NCBI GenBank assembly: GCA_963676875.1
Contig: OY781436.1
Span: forward strand, 2,728,001-2,792,000
Source of the DNA: UBA6244 sp963676875
Lineage (GTDB): Bacteria; Bacteroidota; Bacteroidia; Bacteroidales; F082
Reading direction: 5' to 3'
DNA length: 64,000 nt
Shown here: positions 16,663 through 25,404 of the stretch, one piece after another
Numbering within the stretch: position 1 is the stretch's first letter
Layout of the letters: each line of letters opens with the position of its first letter
Program-made: the position numbers and the translations under genes
Notes under the pieces: generated by a model
What the model saw: only the letters and a program-made list of their open reading frames with translations
The model's database searches: none
What the model was told of the DNA's origin: nothing

Positions 16663-17502
16663 ATGTATCAATTCAAATCATATACCCAGGATTCAACCAC
16701 CATCAGAACCAGATTGGATGGTTTATTATCGATGAATAATAATTCAGATCGTCAGGAAGCCTATCGAAAGATTTTATCTTTAATCGATCTGACCACCCTG
16801 AGTGGAGATGACACCGACGAAAGGGTAACGAACTTGTGTAAGCAAGCCCTTGCCTTTAAATCTGATAAAAAAAATACCGATCAGGTGGCTGCTGTGTGTG
16901 TGTATCCCGTTTTTGCCGAACTGGTGCACCAAAATTTGTTGGGTTCGGGAATCAAAACGGCTTGTGTGGAAAGTGCCTTTCCAAGCGGACAATCGCCTTT
17001 GGGTTTGCGTGTGGAGGAAGTGGCATGGGCAGTGCAATTTGGTGCCGATGAAATTGATATGGTCATCTCCCGTGGAAAACTTATCGAAGGAAACGAAGAT
17101 TATATTCTTCAGGAGGTTGAAGATATCAAAAACGCGTGTGGTCATGCACACTTAAAAGTGATTTTGGAAACCGGCGAGCTAAAAACCCCAGAATTGATTC
17201 GAAAAGCCAGCGAATTGGCCATTCTAGGAGGCGCTGATTTCATCAAAACTTCCACCGGAAAAATTCAACCCGCTGCCACACCGGAAGCGTTTTTAATTAT
17301 GCTTGATACCATCAAAGAATACCATGAGGCTACCGGAATTAAAATCGGCATAAAACCCGCAGGAGGCATTGCCACTCCTGACGATGCCATGATATATTAT
17401 ACACTGGTACAACAAGTGCTGGGCGATGAATGGCTCAATAAAAACTTATTCCGGGTAGGTGCAAGTCGGCTGGCTACCCATATTTACAACGAAATCAACT
17501 AA
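16663..17502 (+). CDS. deoC: Deoxyribose-phosphate aldolase
   Basis: Cleaves 2-deoxyribose-5-phosphate to glyceraldehyde-3-phosphate and acetaldehyde in deoxynucleoside catabolism. Motifs: IDLTTLSGDDT, VAAVCVYPVF, the ADEIDMVISRGKL strand, the Schiff-base Lys in DFIKTSTGK, and IGIKPAGGI with the second active-site Lys. Starting at 16663 (or 16657) gives about 280 residues, as for long-type DeoC with an N-terminal extension. The predicted promoter rules out the 321-residue version. The next gene, a T9SS thioredoxin, begins 20 bases after the stop. Confidence 0.92.
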   Translation: MYQFKSYTQDSTTIRTRLDGLLSMNNNSDRQEAYRKILSLIDLTTLSGDDTDERVTNLCKQALAFKSDKKNTDQVAAVCVYPVFAELVHQNLLGSGIKTACVESAFPSGQSPLGLRVEEVAWAVQFGADEIDMVISRGKLIEGNEDYILQEVEDIKNACGHAHLKVILETGELKTPELIRKASELAILGGADFIKTSTGKIQPAATPEAFLIMLDTIKEYHEATGIKIGIKPAGGIATPDDAMIYYTLVQQVLGDEWLNKNLFRVGASRLATHIYNEIN

Positions 17503-17521
17503 TTATACTTTACAATCTGCC

Positions 17522-18310
17522 ATGAAAAAATTACTCTCATCTCTATTTATTTTACTTTCTTTCGCTGCCTTTTCTCAAACCACCCTTACCGAGGCGGTTG
17601 ATTTTCATGTAAAAACCATTGATGGCGAAACCATCTACCTCTTTCCGTTGCTCGACGACGACCAACAAATTGTTGTCATCGATTTCTTCTCCACCTCTTG
17701 TGGTCCATGTCAGGATTATGCTGACGATTTTCAACGCAGTTATGAAAAATTTGGCTCCAATCAGGGCAATGTTTATTTCATGGGGATCAATTGGGGAAAC
17801 GACAATGCCGGGGTGCATGAGTTCGACTCCATTTTCGGTTTAACCTACCCTACGGTGAGCGGAAGTCAGGGGGGGGGGAATCTGGTTTACGGCGATTATA
17901 ACATCATGTCATACCCAACGGTGATCGTTATTACACCTGACCATCAGATTGTTGAGCAGTTTATTTGGGTGCCCGACGAAGACAATATCACTGAAGCCGT
18001 GATGAATGCAGGAGGTGTTATTGTTGGTGTAAATGAGGTTGGAAATGGTTTTAATTCTGTTCGGATATTTCCCCAACCCGTTTCTGATGGGTTGAATATT
18101 ACCCTCCCGGATCAAAACTCCGGCTCGATTAACTTGGAGTTGATTCAGCTTACAGGAAGAACGGTGTTGAAACAAACACATTCTGGAATTTCGAGTGGTG
18201 CCCATACTTTTCAGTTGGATGTTTCTTCCTTGCCTATCGGGCTTTACTTGCTGAGGATAACTGATGGAGCAGGACATGTTTCTACAAAAAAAGTGACTAT
18301 TTCCCGGTAA
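17522..18310 (+). CDS. Secreted thioredoxin-fold protein with T9SS sorting domain
   Basis: Signal peptide (1-18, ending AFSQ), a TlpA/AhpC-like thioredoxin domain with the redox motif CGPC in DFFSTSCGPCQDY (about residues 55-65), and a C-terminal T9SS type A domain (VRIFPQPVSDGLNITLP ... LPIGLYLLRI). It is therefore an oxidoreductase displayed outside the outer membrane. The start at 17522 is chosen over an ORF start inside deoC. A run of ten G (17869-17878) lies in the domain, encoding part of SQGGGN; slippage there would truncate the protein. Co-directional with deoC. Confidence 0.85.
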   Translation: MKKLLSSLFILLSFAAFSQTTLTEAVDFHVKTIDGETIYLFPLLDDDQQIVVIDFFSTSCGPCQDYADDFQRSYEKFGSNQGNVYFMGINWGNDNAGVHEFDSIFGLTYPTVSGSQGGGNLVYGDYNIMSYPTVIVITPDHQIVEQFIWVPDEDNITEAVMNAGGVIVGVNEVGNGFNSVRIFPQPVSDGLNITLPDQNSGSINLELIQLTGRTVLKQTHSGISSGAHTFQLDVSSLPIGLYLLRITDGAGHVSTKKVTISR

Positions 18311-18360
18311 ATTATGGCATAATGGCCTGGAAATTGTAAGATCATTTAAAAATAAACCCA

Positions 18361-18759
18361 ATGAAAAATCTGAAAATTCTTACTCCGCTTTTATTGTCTG
18401 TTTTTTTGTTGGCATTTGGCTCGTGTGCTCCGGTGGATAACGCCGATTTGAATCCGGTTGATAAATTTATTGGCACCTGGAGTGTGTCTGATCAAGGTAC
18501 ACGACTTAATTATCAGGTTGTTATTTCGGCCAACCCGCTTAATTCTGCAGAAGTTTTGCTAAGTAATTTTGCTGATTTGGGCAATACAGCTGTGGGATTG
18601 GTGGTAGAAAATTCTGTGGTGCTCGATAATCAATCACTGGGTGGAAACTATACGGTAAGTGGATCCGGGAGCTATATTAGCGACACACGGCTCACCTTTA
18701 ATTATCAGTTGGATGATGGTATTGATTCCGAATCACGGTCAGCTACTTTTTCAAAGTAA
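18361..18759 (+). CDS. Hypothetical lipoprotein, 132 aa
   Basis: The signal peptide ends in LAFGSC (Cys22). The mature part starts with VDKFIGTWSVSDQ and continues with alternating short strands, a layout seen in small lipocalin-like or calycin-type lipoproteins of Bacteroidota. No catalytic motif is visible. Its last 17 bases overlap the convergent DUF4296 gene, so the two mRNAs overlap at their 3' ends. Confidence 0.7.
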   Translation: MKNLKILTPLLLSVFLLAFGSCAPVDNADLNPVDKFIGTWSVSDQGTRLNYQVVISANPLNSAEVLLSNFADLGNTAVGLVVENSVVLDNQSLGGNYTVSGSGSYISDTRLTFNYQLDDGIDSESRSATFSK

Positions 18760-19246
18760 TCTTTAAGGAGTCCGTTGGCATATGAATTGAGTCGGTTATC
18801 AGTGCCACAGAATCTGCCTTGATTTGGCTTATGCTGTCCACCCGTTGGATTGAATCCATTTTTATCTTTTCCAGCTCTTCTTCACGTGCTAATTTTACGT
18901 CTTCCTGCATGGTGCTAAGGTTGGCTAACACTTCTTCGTAAATATCCACCATTACCTCGTCTTTGCTTTGATAATAGTTCATGTTATCAACCAATTGTTC
19001 GGGAGTGATATCAAAGTGCTTGTATATCTCCTGCATGTATTCTTTGCCATTGACCTTGAAATCCTTGTTTTTTTCCCGTTCCAATACAACCCTTCCTTCA
19101 GCTAGTTGTATTTGTGTAATAATTTCAACCATTTGACTTTCAGTTAACAACATATCAGGCACCTGTACTTGTTCCACGTTGTTATGATAACAAGATGTTC
19201 CGGTCAAAAGGAGTAGAAAAATAAAGGGTATTAGTAGGTTGCGCAT
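18743..19246 (-). CDS. DUF4296-type lipoprotein
   Basis: Signal peptide with lipobox LLLLTGTSC (Cys near 19), then LLTESQMVEIITQIQLAEGRV, an acidic/basic helix-rich region and a C-terminal segment with repeated SIQRVDSISQIKADSV. This is the layout of DUF4296 lipoproteins, common in Bacteroidota and of unknown function. ATG 19246 follows the recQ stop by one base, so it is translationally linked to recQ. The longer reading to 19258 would need a TTG inside recQ. Confidence 0.8.
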   Translation of the reverse strand: MRNLLIPFIFLLLLTGTSCYHNNVEQVQVPDMLLTESQMVEIITQIQLAEGRVVLEREKNKDFKVNGKEYMQEIYKHFDITPEQLVDNMNYYQSKDEVMVDIYEEVLANLSTMQEDVKLAREEELEKIKMDSIQRVDSISQIKADSVALITDSIHMPTDSLKITLKK

Positions 19247-19247
19247 A

Positions 19248-21452
19248 TCAGTTTCCAACTTCCGATAAAAATTTTATACGGATAAGTCTGATTTCTTCTT
19301 CGTTATATTCAGATTCGCCCAACTCTTCGAGTGCATCTTCGATGGAGTCGGTTTCGGCTTCCGAAAAATAATCGTAAATATCTTCCTGGTGGTATTCGTC
19401 CACTTTGTCGTTTACATAATAGCTGATGTCGAGTTTGGTACCTGACATCACGATGCGTTCTATTTCGGTTAGTAATTCGCTCAACGACAAATTCTTAGCA
19501 TGGGCTATATCGTCCAGGGGAAGTTTTCGGTCAATGCTTTGGATAATATAAACCTTGAGTCCCGATTTGTTGATTACCGACTTGATAACCATGTCGTTGG
19601 GACGTGTTATTTCATTTTCGTCAACATATTTTTGAATCAACTCCACAAATGGCTTGCTGTATTTTGCCGCTTTTCCGGCACCAACACCCACTATTTGCTT
19701 CATTTCCTCTTCATTGATGGGGTATTGGATGGCCATATCTTCGAGGGATGGATCCTGGAAAATCACGAAAGGCGGCAGGTTTTCTTTTTTCGAAATATCT
19801 TTTCTCAGGTCTTTCAACAAGGCAAAAAGTGTGGGGTCGGATCCGCTGCCTTTTTGTGTCCCGGAATTCACTACCACGTCATCATCGTCTGAAGATTCAT
19901 AATCATGGTCTTTAGCAATGAGGATACTGTAAGGATTTTGAATGAAATCTTTGCCGGTTTCAGTTACCTTCAGAATACCATAATTTTCAATTTCCTTCTC
20001 AGCCAGTTTGTGAATTAATGCCTGACGAATAATCATGACCCAATATTTGGCCTCATGTTCTTCACCCAAGCCAAAATACTTATGCTGGTCGAGTTTGATA
20101 CTTTTTACGTCACCACTTTTTTTGCCGGCAATTACTTCTCCAACAATTTTGGCTTTGAATTGTTCTTTCAATGCCAGAATAGCTTTTAGCGCCAGCCTGA
20201 TTTCGTCCTTGCCTTCGTATTTTTCTTTGGGATTCAGGCAGTTGTCGCAAGCACCACAGTTGTCTTTAAAATAGCTTTCGCCAAAATAGTGTAACAACAA
20301 ACGGTGGCGACATACCGATGATTCTGCATAAGCCACGGTTTCGAAAAGCAATTCCTTGGCTATTTCCTGCTCTGCCACAGGTTTGTCTTTCATAAACTTT
20401 TCAAGCTTCTGAATATCGTCGTAGTTGTAAAAAGTGATGCAGTTACCTTCGCCACCGTCACGGCCACCGCGACCGGTTTCCTGATAATATCCTTCGATGC
20501 TTTTTGGAATGTCGTGGTGAATAACAAATCGGATGTCGGGTTTGTCGATACCCATTCCGAAAGCGATGGTTGCCACAATTACTTCCACGTTTTCCATCAA
20601 AAACATATCTTGGTTGTTGCGACGTGTAGCCGCATCCAATCCGGCATGATAGGGGAGCGCCCGAATGCCGTTTACAACCAGCGATTCTGCTATTTCCTCC
20701 ACCTTTTTACGGCTCAGGCAATACACAATACCCGATTTGTTTGGTTGGGTTTTGATGTATTTAATGATGTCTTTGATTACATCTTTGGTTTTTGGCCTGA
20801 CCTCATAATATAGGTTATCGCGGTCGAAAGAAGATTTAAATACTTCGGCTTCCGGAATTTCCAGGTTTTTAAGAATGTCTTCCTGCACCTTTAATGTAGC
20901 AGTTGCCGTAAGAGCAATAATGGGTATATTGGCATTGATGGCATTGATAATGGACCTGAGTTTTCGGTATTCGGGTCTGAAATCGTGCCCCCATTCGGAA
21001 ATGCAATGGGCCTCATCGATGGCAAAAAAGGAGATTTCGATGGTTTTCAGGAAGTCGATATTCTCTTCTTTGGTCAGACTTTCGGGTGCCATGTATAGCA
21101 ATTTTGTCTTGCCCGACACCAAATCTTCGCGCACTTCGGTTATTTCGGCTTTCGACAACGACGAATTCATCACGTGGGCAATACCTGATTGGGTTGCAAA
21201 ATTCCTTATCATGTCCACCTGATTTTTCATCAGTGCGATAAGTGGCGACACCACGATGGCTGTTCCTGGTTGCAATAGAGCCGGTAGCTGATAACACAGC
21301 GACTTACCGCCTCCGGTAGGCATCACCACAAATGTGTTATTGCCTGCCAGAAGAGTTTCAATAATTGTTTCTTGATTCCCTTTAAACTTAGTAAACCCAA
21401 AAAATGTTTTGAGCACCTCTTTGGTTTTGTATTTATCCGTTCCTGCGTTCAT
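19248..21452 (-). CDS. recQ: ATP-dependent DNA helicase RecQ
   Basis: A 3'-5' superfamily 2 helicase for recombination and fork repair. Motifs: Walker A VMPTGGGKSLCYQLP, DEAH box IDEAHCISEWGHDFR, motif VI region QETGRGGRDG, and the zinc-binding Cys set CRHRLLLHYFGESYFKDNCGACDNC in the RecQ C-terminal domain (long motif, positions about 390-415). A winged helix, an HRDC-like region and an additional C-terminal helical domain bring it to 734 residues, longer than the E. coli enzyme (about 610) but usual in this phylum. A -7 box lies about 100 bases upstream on the minus strand. Confidence 0.95.
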   Translation of the reverse strand: MNAGTDKYKTKEVLKTFFGFTKFKGNQETIIETLLAGNNTFVVMPTGGGKSLCYQLPALLQPGTAIVVSPLIALMKNQVDMIRNFATQSGIAHVMNSSLSKAEITEVREDLVSGKTKLLYMAPESLTKEENIDFLKTIEISFFAIDEAHCISEWGHDFRPEYRKLRSIINAINANIPIIALTATATLKVQEDILKNLEIPEAEVFKSSFDRDNLYYEVRPKTKDVIKDIIKYIKTQPNKSGIVYCLSRKKVEEIAESLVVNGIRALPYHAGLDAATRRNNQDMFLMENVEVIVATIAFGMGIDKPDIRFVIHHDIPKSIEGYYQETGRGGRDGGEGNCITFYNYDDIQKLEKFMKDKPVAEQEIAKELLFETVAYAESSVCRHRLLLHYFGESYFKDNCGACDNCLNPKEKYEGKDEIRLALKAILALKEQFKAKIVGEVIAGKKSGDVKSIKLDQHKYFGLGEEHEAKYWVMIIRQALIHKLAEKEIENYGILKVTETGKDFIQNPYSILIAKDHDYESSDDDDVVVNSGTQKGSGSDPTLFALLKDLRKDISKKENLPPFVIFQDPSLEDMAIQYPINEEEMKQIVGVGAGKAAKYSKPFVELIQKYVDENEITRPNDMVIKSVINKSGLKVYIIQSIDRKLPLDDIAHAKNLSLSELLTEIERIVMSGTKLDISYYVNDKVDEYHQEDIYDYFSEAETDSIEDALEELGESEYNEEEIRLIRIKFLSEVGN

Positions 21453-21472
21453 TATATAGGTAGATAAAACAT

Positions 21473-21480
21473 ATCTTTGT
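21473..21480 (+). promoter_or_regulatory. Candidate -7 box for kdsD
   Basis: TATCTTTG matches TAnnTTTG, 116 bases before the kdsD ATG. No clear -33 element is seen. Together with the minus-strand box at 21550-21557 it would make divergent transcripts whose 5' leaders overlap. Confidence 0.35.
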
Positions 21481-21549
21481 CATAAAATTATGTACTGATC
21501 GTAGAAATCCCTCGGTGTATGCGACGGATTTTGAAATAGTGTATATGAA

Positions 21550-21557
21550 CAAATATA
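21550..21557 (-). promoter_or_regulatory. Candidate -7 box for recQ
   Basis: The minus strand reads TATATTTG, about 98 bases upstream of the recQ start. TTG (minus strand) at 21581-21583 is a possible -33 with a 23-base spacer. Confidence 0.35.
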
Positions 21558-21595
21558 ATACTAAAAAATTGCATAAACACCAATTTTAACAAAAA

Positions 21596-22564
21596 ATGTT
21601 TGAAGTAACCGAAAAAATTCGCCTTGCGGCGTTGTCAACCATAAATAATGAGTGGAATGCAATTAAAAATCTTACCCATTCAGTAAACGATAATTTTGTA
21701 GGCGCAGTGCAGCTTATATGGAAATCAAAAGGAAGAGTTATCGTTACGGGAATAGGTAAAAGTGCCAACATTGCCCAGAAGATTGTGGCTACTTTTAATT
21801 CGACCGGTACACCTGCCATTTTTATGCATGCTGCCGATGCCATTCATGGTGATTTGGGCATAGTGCGCAAAGATGACGTGGTGATGGCTATATCCAAAAG
21901 TGGTGAAACCCCGGAGGTAAAGGTGTTGATACCTTTACTTAAAGCGCGCCAGAATAGCATTATTGCGCTGGTTGGTAACGTTGACTCATATTTGGCCAAA
22001 CAGGCTGATTTCGTGCTGGATGCGACTGTTGAAAAGGAAGCCTGCCCGAATAATTTGGCACCTACCAGTAGCACTACAGCTCAACTGGTGATGGGCGATG
22101 CGCTGGCGGTAAGTTTGTTGGAATTACGCGATTTTACAGCTGAAGACTTTGCGCAATTTCATCCGGGTGGCGCATTGGGTAAGCGTATGTATCTGAGAGT
22201 TAGCGACCTGTCTGGGCAAAATCAACGGCCATCAGTATCTGGCGAAGCACTCATGCCGGAGGTCATTATTGAAATTTCATCCAAAAGGTTGGGTGCAACC
22301 GCTGTTTTGGAGGGAAATAAATTGGTTGGTGTGATAACCGATGGAGACCTTCGTAGAATGATCGAGAAACACAGCGATTTTAGTGGGCTGAAAGCAGCAG
22401 ATGTCATGACGAAAAACCCGCTTACCATCGATGAGGAAGAACTGGTGGTAATAGCGTTGGAGCTAATGCGCAAAAATAATATCACCCAATTGCCCGTTGT
22501 TAGCCATGGAGCGTATGTAGGTGTAATACATTTGCACGACATCCTCCGCGAAGGAATTTTGTAA
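21596..22564 (+). CDS. kdsD: Arabinose-5-phosphate isomerase, KpsF/GutQ family
   Basis: Converts ribulose-5-phosphate to arabinose-5-phosphate, the first step to Kdo for lipid A-core. The N-terminal SIS domain has VTGIGKSANIAQKI and HAADAIHGDLG (about residues 50-90), plus SKSGETPEV. Two CBS domains make up the C-terminal 120 residues (EALMPEVIIEISSKRLG... and VMTKNPLTIDEEE). The length of 322 residues is normal. It is followed 28 bases later by lptB, so Kdo synthesis and LPS export share a transcript. Confidence 0.93.
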   Translation: MFEVTEKIRLAALSTINNEWNAIKNLTHSVNDNFVGAVQLIWKSKGRVIVTGIGKSANIAQKIVATFNSTGTPAIFMHAADAIHGDLGIVRKDDVVMAISKSGETPEVKVLIPLLKARQNSIIALVGNVDSYLAKQADFVLDATVEKEACPNNLAPTSSTTAQLVMGDALAVSLLELRDFTAEDFAQFHPGGALGKRMYLRVSDLSGQNQRPSVSGEALMPEVIIEISSKRLGATAVLEGNKLVGVITDGDLRRMIEKHSDFSGLKAADVMTKNPLTIDEEELVVIALELMRKNNITQLPVVSHGAYVGVIHLHDILREGIL

Positions 22565-22591
22565 ACATGTATGATATTGAAATAGCACCTT

Positions 22592-23329
22592 ATGAAGCTT
22601 TGGACAAAGGATTTAGTAAAAAAGTATAAACAACGAACGGTTGTTAATAACGTAAGTGTAGAAGTGAACCAAGGTGAAATTATTGGATTGCTTGGCCCCA
22701 ATGGTGCCGGAAAAACTACCAATTTTTATATGATCGTGGGTCTTATAAAACCCTTGTCGGGCAAGGTATATCTCGACGATCAAGAAATTACCAACGAACC
22801 CATGTACCGACGGGCACAGCGGGGTATCGGCTATTTGGCGCAGGAGGCTTCCGTCTTCAGACACTTGAGCGTTGAAGACAATATCAGGGCGGTAATGGAA
22901 TTTACTAAACTCACCAAAGTGGAACAAAACGATAGACTTGAAGCACTTCTGGAAGAGTTTGGGTTACAACATATTCGCAAAAGTAAAGGCATACAGCTTT
23001 CAGGAGGGGAACGCAGGCGAACAGAAATAGCCCGAGCTTTGGCAGTGGATCCTAAATTTATCCTGCTGGATGAACCCTTTGCGGGGGTAGATCCTATTGC
23101 GGTGGAAGATATTCAATCTATTGTGTCGAAGCTCAAAACAAAAAATATCGGCATTCTAATAACCGATCACAATGTTCACGAAACGTTAACTATTGTCGAT
23201 CGGGCTTATCTGTTGTTTGAAGGCTCCATCTTAAAATCGGGTTCAGCAGAAGATTTGGCCAACGATAAGCATGTAAGAAAGGTGTATTTGGGTAAAAATT
23301 TCGAGCTACGACGTAAGGAGTTTGAATAG
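22592..23329 (+). CDS. lptB: LPS export ABC transporter ATP-binding protein LptB
   Basis: The cytoplasmic ATPase of the LptB2FG complex that extracts LPS from the inner membrane. Walker A GPNGAGKTTNFYM, Q-loop at YLAQEASVFRHLSV, signature LSGGERRRTEIARAL, Walker B FILLDEPFAGVDP and the H-loop ITDHNV are all intact. The length of 245 residues is normal. It follows kdsD in the same orientation; no LptC/A/F/G gene is next to it here. Confidence 0.94.
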   Translation: MKLWTKDLVKKYKQRTVVNNVSVEVNQGEIIGLLGPNGAGKTTNFYMIVGLIKPLSGKVYLDDQEITNEPMYRRAQRGIGYLAQEASVFRHLSVEDNIRAVMEFTKLTKVEQNDRLEALLEEFGLQHIRKSKGIQLSGGERRRTEIARALAVDPKFILLDEPFAGVDPIAVEDIQSIVSKLKTKNIGILITDHNVHETLTIVDRAYLLFEGSILKSGSAEDLANDKHVRKVYLGKNFELRRKEFE

Positions 23330-23607
23330 TATTTATTAGGAATAGTCTCTTAAGAATGGTTTCATGACAGGAAATATTCTACACAGCAAAAGCAAGTAAT
23401 AATTGTAAACAATTTTTAGTTATTAAATCATCATTATGTTTTTGGTTGAAAAAAAAGCCTGAATTTTAAAAATATGATTTATTACATAGGTCTGTTTTGA
23501 ACAAAACTGCCCATAGAGTGATGAAGATATGGGCATAAAATATTAAAAGTAAAAAAGATACATATGATAGCAGCCGCAATGAGTCGGATTAAAAAAAATG
23601 CGTATTT
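23330..23607. other. Gene-free AT-rich interval after lptB
   Basis: About 280 bases with no supported ORF on either strand and no obvious terminator directly after lptB. It leads into the candidate small-RNA locus. Nothing else is recognisable. Confidence 0.5.
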
Positions 23608-23641
23608 TTTGTAGCATTTGGTCATTTTTGATGTATCTTTG
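23608..23641 (+). promoter_or_regulatory. Promoter of candidate small RNA
   Basis: TTTG at 23608-23611 and TATCTTTG at 23634-23641 (22-base spacer) fit the Bacteroidota consensus. No protein-coding ORF of quality begins downstream within the terminated unit. Confidence 0.5.
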
Positions 23642-23646
23642 TTGTG

Positions 23647-23765
23647 TTCTTAAAAAGAACGATTAACTTTAGCAGGTTAATTTTTTGGGTTATCCCTCTT
23701 CTACGAGGGTTTTTAGGTTAATATGAGAAAAGCCCCGACCGCCTGGCCGAGGGCTTTTCTTTTTT
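23647..23765 (+). ncRNA. Candidate structured small RNA, about 120 nt
   Basis: A free-standing unit with its own promoter and a strong terminator but no credible ORF. Predicted elements in order: hairpin GTTCTT/AAGAAC (23646-23660, at the predicted 5' end), hairpin GATTAAC/GTTAATT (23661-23682), hairpin CCCTC/GAGGG (23694-23709) and the terminator (23726-23765). AGGTTAAT occurs twice (23674-23681 and 23715-23722), so the ATTAAC arm at 23662-23667 can pair with either copy, giving two exclusive folds. It does not match the 6S, SRP, tmRNA or RNase P signatures I know. The small ORF at 23723 reads through the terminator and is not a convincing gene. Confidence 0.45.
23726..23765 (+). terminator. 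Strong terminator of the small-RNA unit
   Basis: A perfect 10-base stem AGAAAAGCCC/GGGCTTTTCT (23726-23735, 23751-23760) with a 15-base loop is followed by TTTTT. Confidence 0.85.
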
Positions 23766-23835
23766 GGGCATGTTTGATTTTTGTTATGGGCAAAGCAAAA
23801 CAGGTAAAGGTTCCTCAGATATTGGGATTATTTCA

Positions 23836-23868
23836 TAAAAAAATCCTCCACGCAAAGCACGTGGAGGA
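23836..23868 (-). terminator. Terminator of the rocD transcript
   Basis: A perfect 9-base stem TCCTCCACG/CGTGGAGGA with a 7-base loop. The A-run at 23837-23843 becomes a U-tract on the minus strand. It is 165 bases past the rocD stop. Confidence 0.75.
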
Positions 23869-23951
23869 AGTTGTTTTATTCTTTGGAGTATCTCCAGTGG
23901 AGTTATACCAACAATAAATTCAAGTTAGCACTACGCTGTTTATGTATATTG

Positions 23952-24017
23952 CCGATATAGAATTGAAGAGGTTTCAGGAGCGAAGCGAACTTAAAGCTCA
24001 TTTCAATTCATAATCGG
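23952..24017. repeat. Long imperfect inverted repeat in the rocD 3' region
   Basis: CCGATATAGAATTGAA (23952-23967) and TTCAATTCATAATCGG (24002-24017) are complementary at 13 of 16 positions. The enclosed 34 bases include GAGC...GCTC, so a two-tier hairpin can form in the rocD mRNA between its stop codon and terminator. It could stabilise the transcript or be a small repeat element. Confidence 0.4.
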
Positions 24018-24036
24018 TATTAATTCATTATTGGGA

Positions 24037-25260
24037 TTATCCGAATGAAAGAATGGACTTCTTGATAATCTCGATGGCCTGAGCCAACTCTTCTTCTGTG
24101 ATAACCAATGGAGGAGCGAAACGGATGATGTGGTCGTGGGTGGGTTTTGCCAGCAAACCGTTTTCAGCCATTTTCAGGCAAACATCCATGGCGGTTTTGC
24201 CATTTTTAGGACGAATTACCACCGCGTTGAGCAGGCCTTTTCCTCTAACCAGTTCCACCATTTCGGAGGGGATCGCCCTCATGGCTTCGCGGAAAATTAC
24301 ACCTAATTTTTCGGCTCTTTCGGCCAGTTTTTCTTCTTTTACCACTTCAAGTGCTGCCACAGCTACCTTAGCAGCAATGGGGTTTCCTCCAAAAGTTGAA
24401 CCATGTTGACCGGGTTTGATGGTCAGCATAATTTCGTTGCTTGCCAACACCGCGGACACCGGAAATGCTCCACCTGAGAGGGCTTTACCCAAAATGAGAA
24501 TGTCGGGATGTACACCTTCGTGATCACAAGCCAGGAGTTTGCCTGTTCTGGCGATACCGGTTTGCACTTCGTCGGCGATGAATAGCACATTTTTCGATTT
24601 ACACAGATTGTAAGCTTTTTTCAGGTAACCTTCATCAGGAACCACCACTCCGGCTTCTCCCTGAATGGGTTCTACCAAAAAACCGGCTACATTGGGATCT
24701 TTCAATGCTTCTTCCAGCGCCCCCAAGTCGTTGTAAGGGATCACGATAAAGCCCGGGGTATAAGGACCAAAGTGGGCTTTTGATTCGGGGTCGGTGGACA
24801 TGGACACGATGGTGATGGTACGGCCATGGAAATTATCGGCACAAACCACAATTTTGGCTTGGTTGTTTTCAATACCTTTTACATCATAGGCCCAGCGACG
24901 GCACAATTTGAGTGCGGTTTCGTCGGCTTCGGCACCGGTGTTCATGGGAAGCACTTTGTCGTATCCAAAAAAGGAGGTAATATATTCTTCATAGGTACCC
25001 AGGGTGTCGCTGTAGAAAGCACGGGAGGTAAGGGTAAGTTTTTGTGCCTGTTCAACCAGTGCGCCAACAATTTTCGGGTGGCAATGACCTTGATTAACAG
25101 CTGAATATGCTGAAAGAAAATCAAAATACTCCTTACCTTCGGCATCCCATACCTTAGCTGCTTTACCTATTGACAGAACCACAGGTAGCGGATGATAATT
25201 ATGTGCTCCGTATTTGTCTTCAAGCTCCATCGCTTTTTTCGATGTCATTTTTTCTGTCAT
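24037..25260 (-). CDS. rocD: Ornithine--oxo-acid transaminase
   Basis: A PLP-dependent class III aminotransferase that converts ornithine plus 2-oxoglutarate to glutamate-5-semialdehyde and glutamate. Motifs: NTGAEADETALKLCRRW, DNFHGRTI, EPIQGEAGVVVPDEGYL, ADEVQTGIARTGK and the PLP Lys in ILGKALSGGAFPVSAV. The N-terminus DKYGAHNYHPLPVVLS is characteristic of ornithine rather than acetylornithine aminotransferases. The length of 407 residues is normal. Monocistronic, with a -7 box (TAATTTTG on the minus strand, 25308-25315) about 48 bases upstream. Confidence 0.93.
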   Translation of the reverse strand: MTEKMTSKKAMELEDKYGAHNYHPLPVVLSIGKAAKVWDAEGKEYFDFLSAYSAVNQGHCHPKIVGALVEQAQKLTLTSRAFYSDTLGTYEEYITSFFGYDKVLPMNTGAEADETALKLCRRWAYDVKGIENNQAKIVVCADNFHGRTITIVSMSTDPESKAHFGPYTPGFIVIPYNDLGALEEALKDPNVAGFLVEPIQGEAGVVVPDEGYLKKAYNLCKSKNVLFIADEVQTGIARTGKLLACDHEGVHPDILILGKALSGGAFPVSAVLASNEIMLTIKPGQHGSTFGGNPIAAKVAVAALEVVKEEKLAERAEKLGVIFREAMRAIPSEMVELVRGKGLLNAVVIRPKNGKTAMDVCLKMAENGLLAKPTHDHIIRFAPPLVITEEELAQAIEIIKKSILSFG

Positions 25261-25404
25261 AGTTATAATTTTTTATGGTTATTAAATTGTATTTTCATTT
25301 TAGGCTTCAAAATTAATCATTTACAACGGAACAATCCATTTTGAGCGGCTGAATTTTCGGAATTTGGAGTGGTTCTTAACTAAACCAACAGAAAGGCAGG
25401 GTAT

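Noticed and set aside
23723..23917. 64-residue ORF after the small-RNA unit
   Set aside because: Its first 43 bases are the terminator stem, and the rest runs through a second terminator. No family resemblance.
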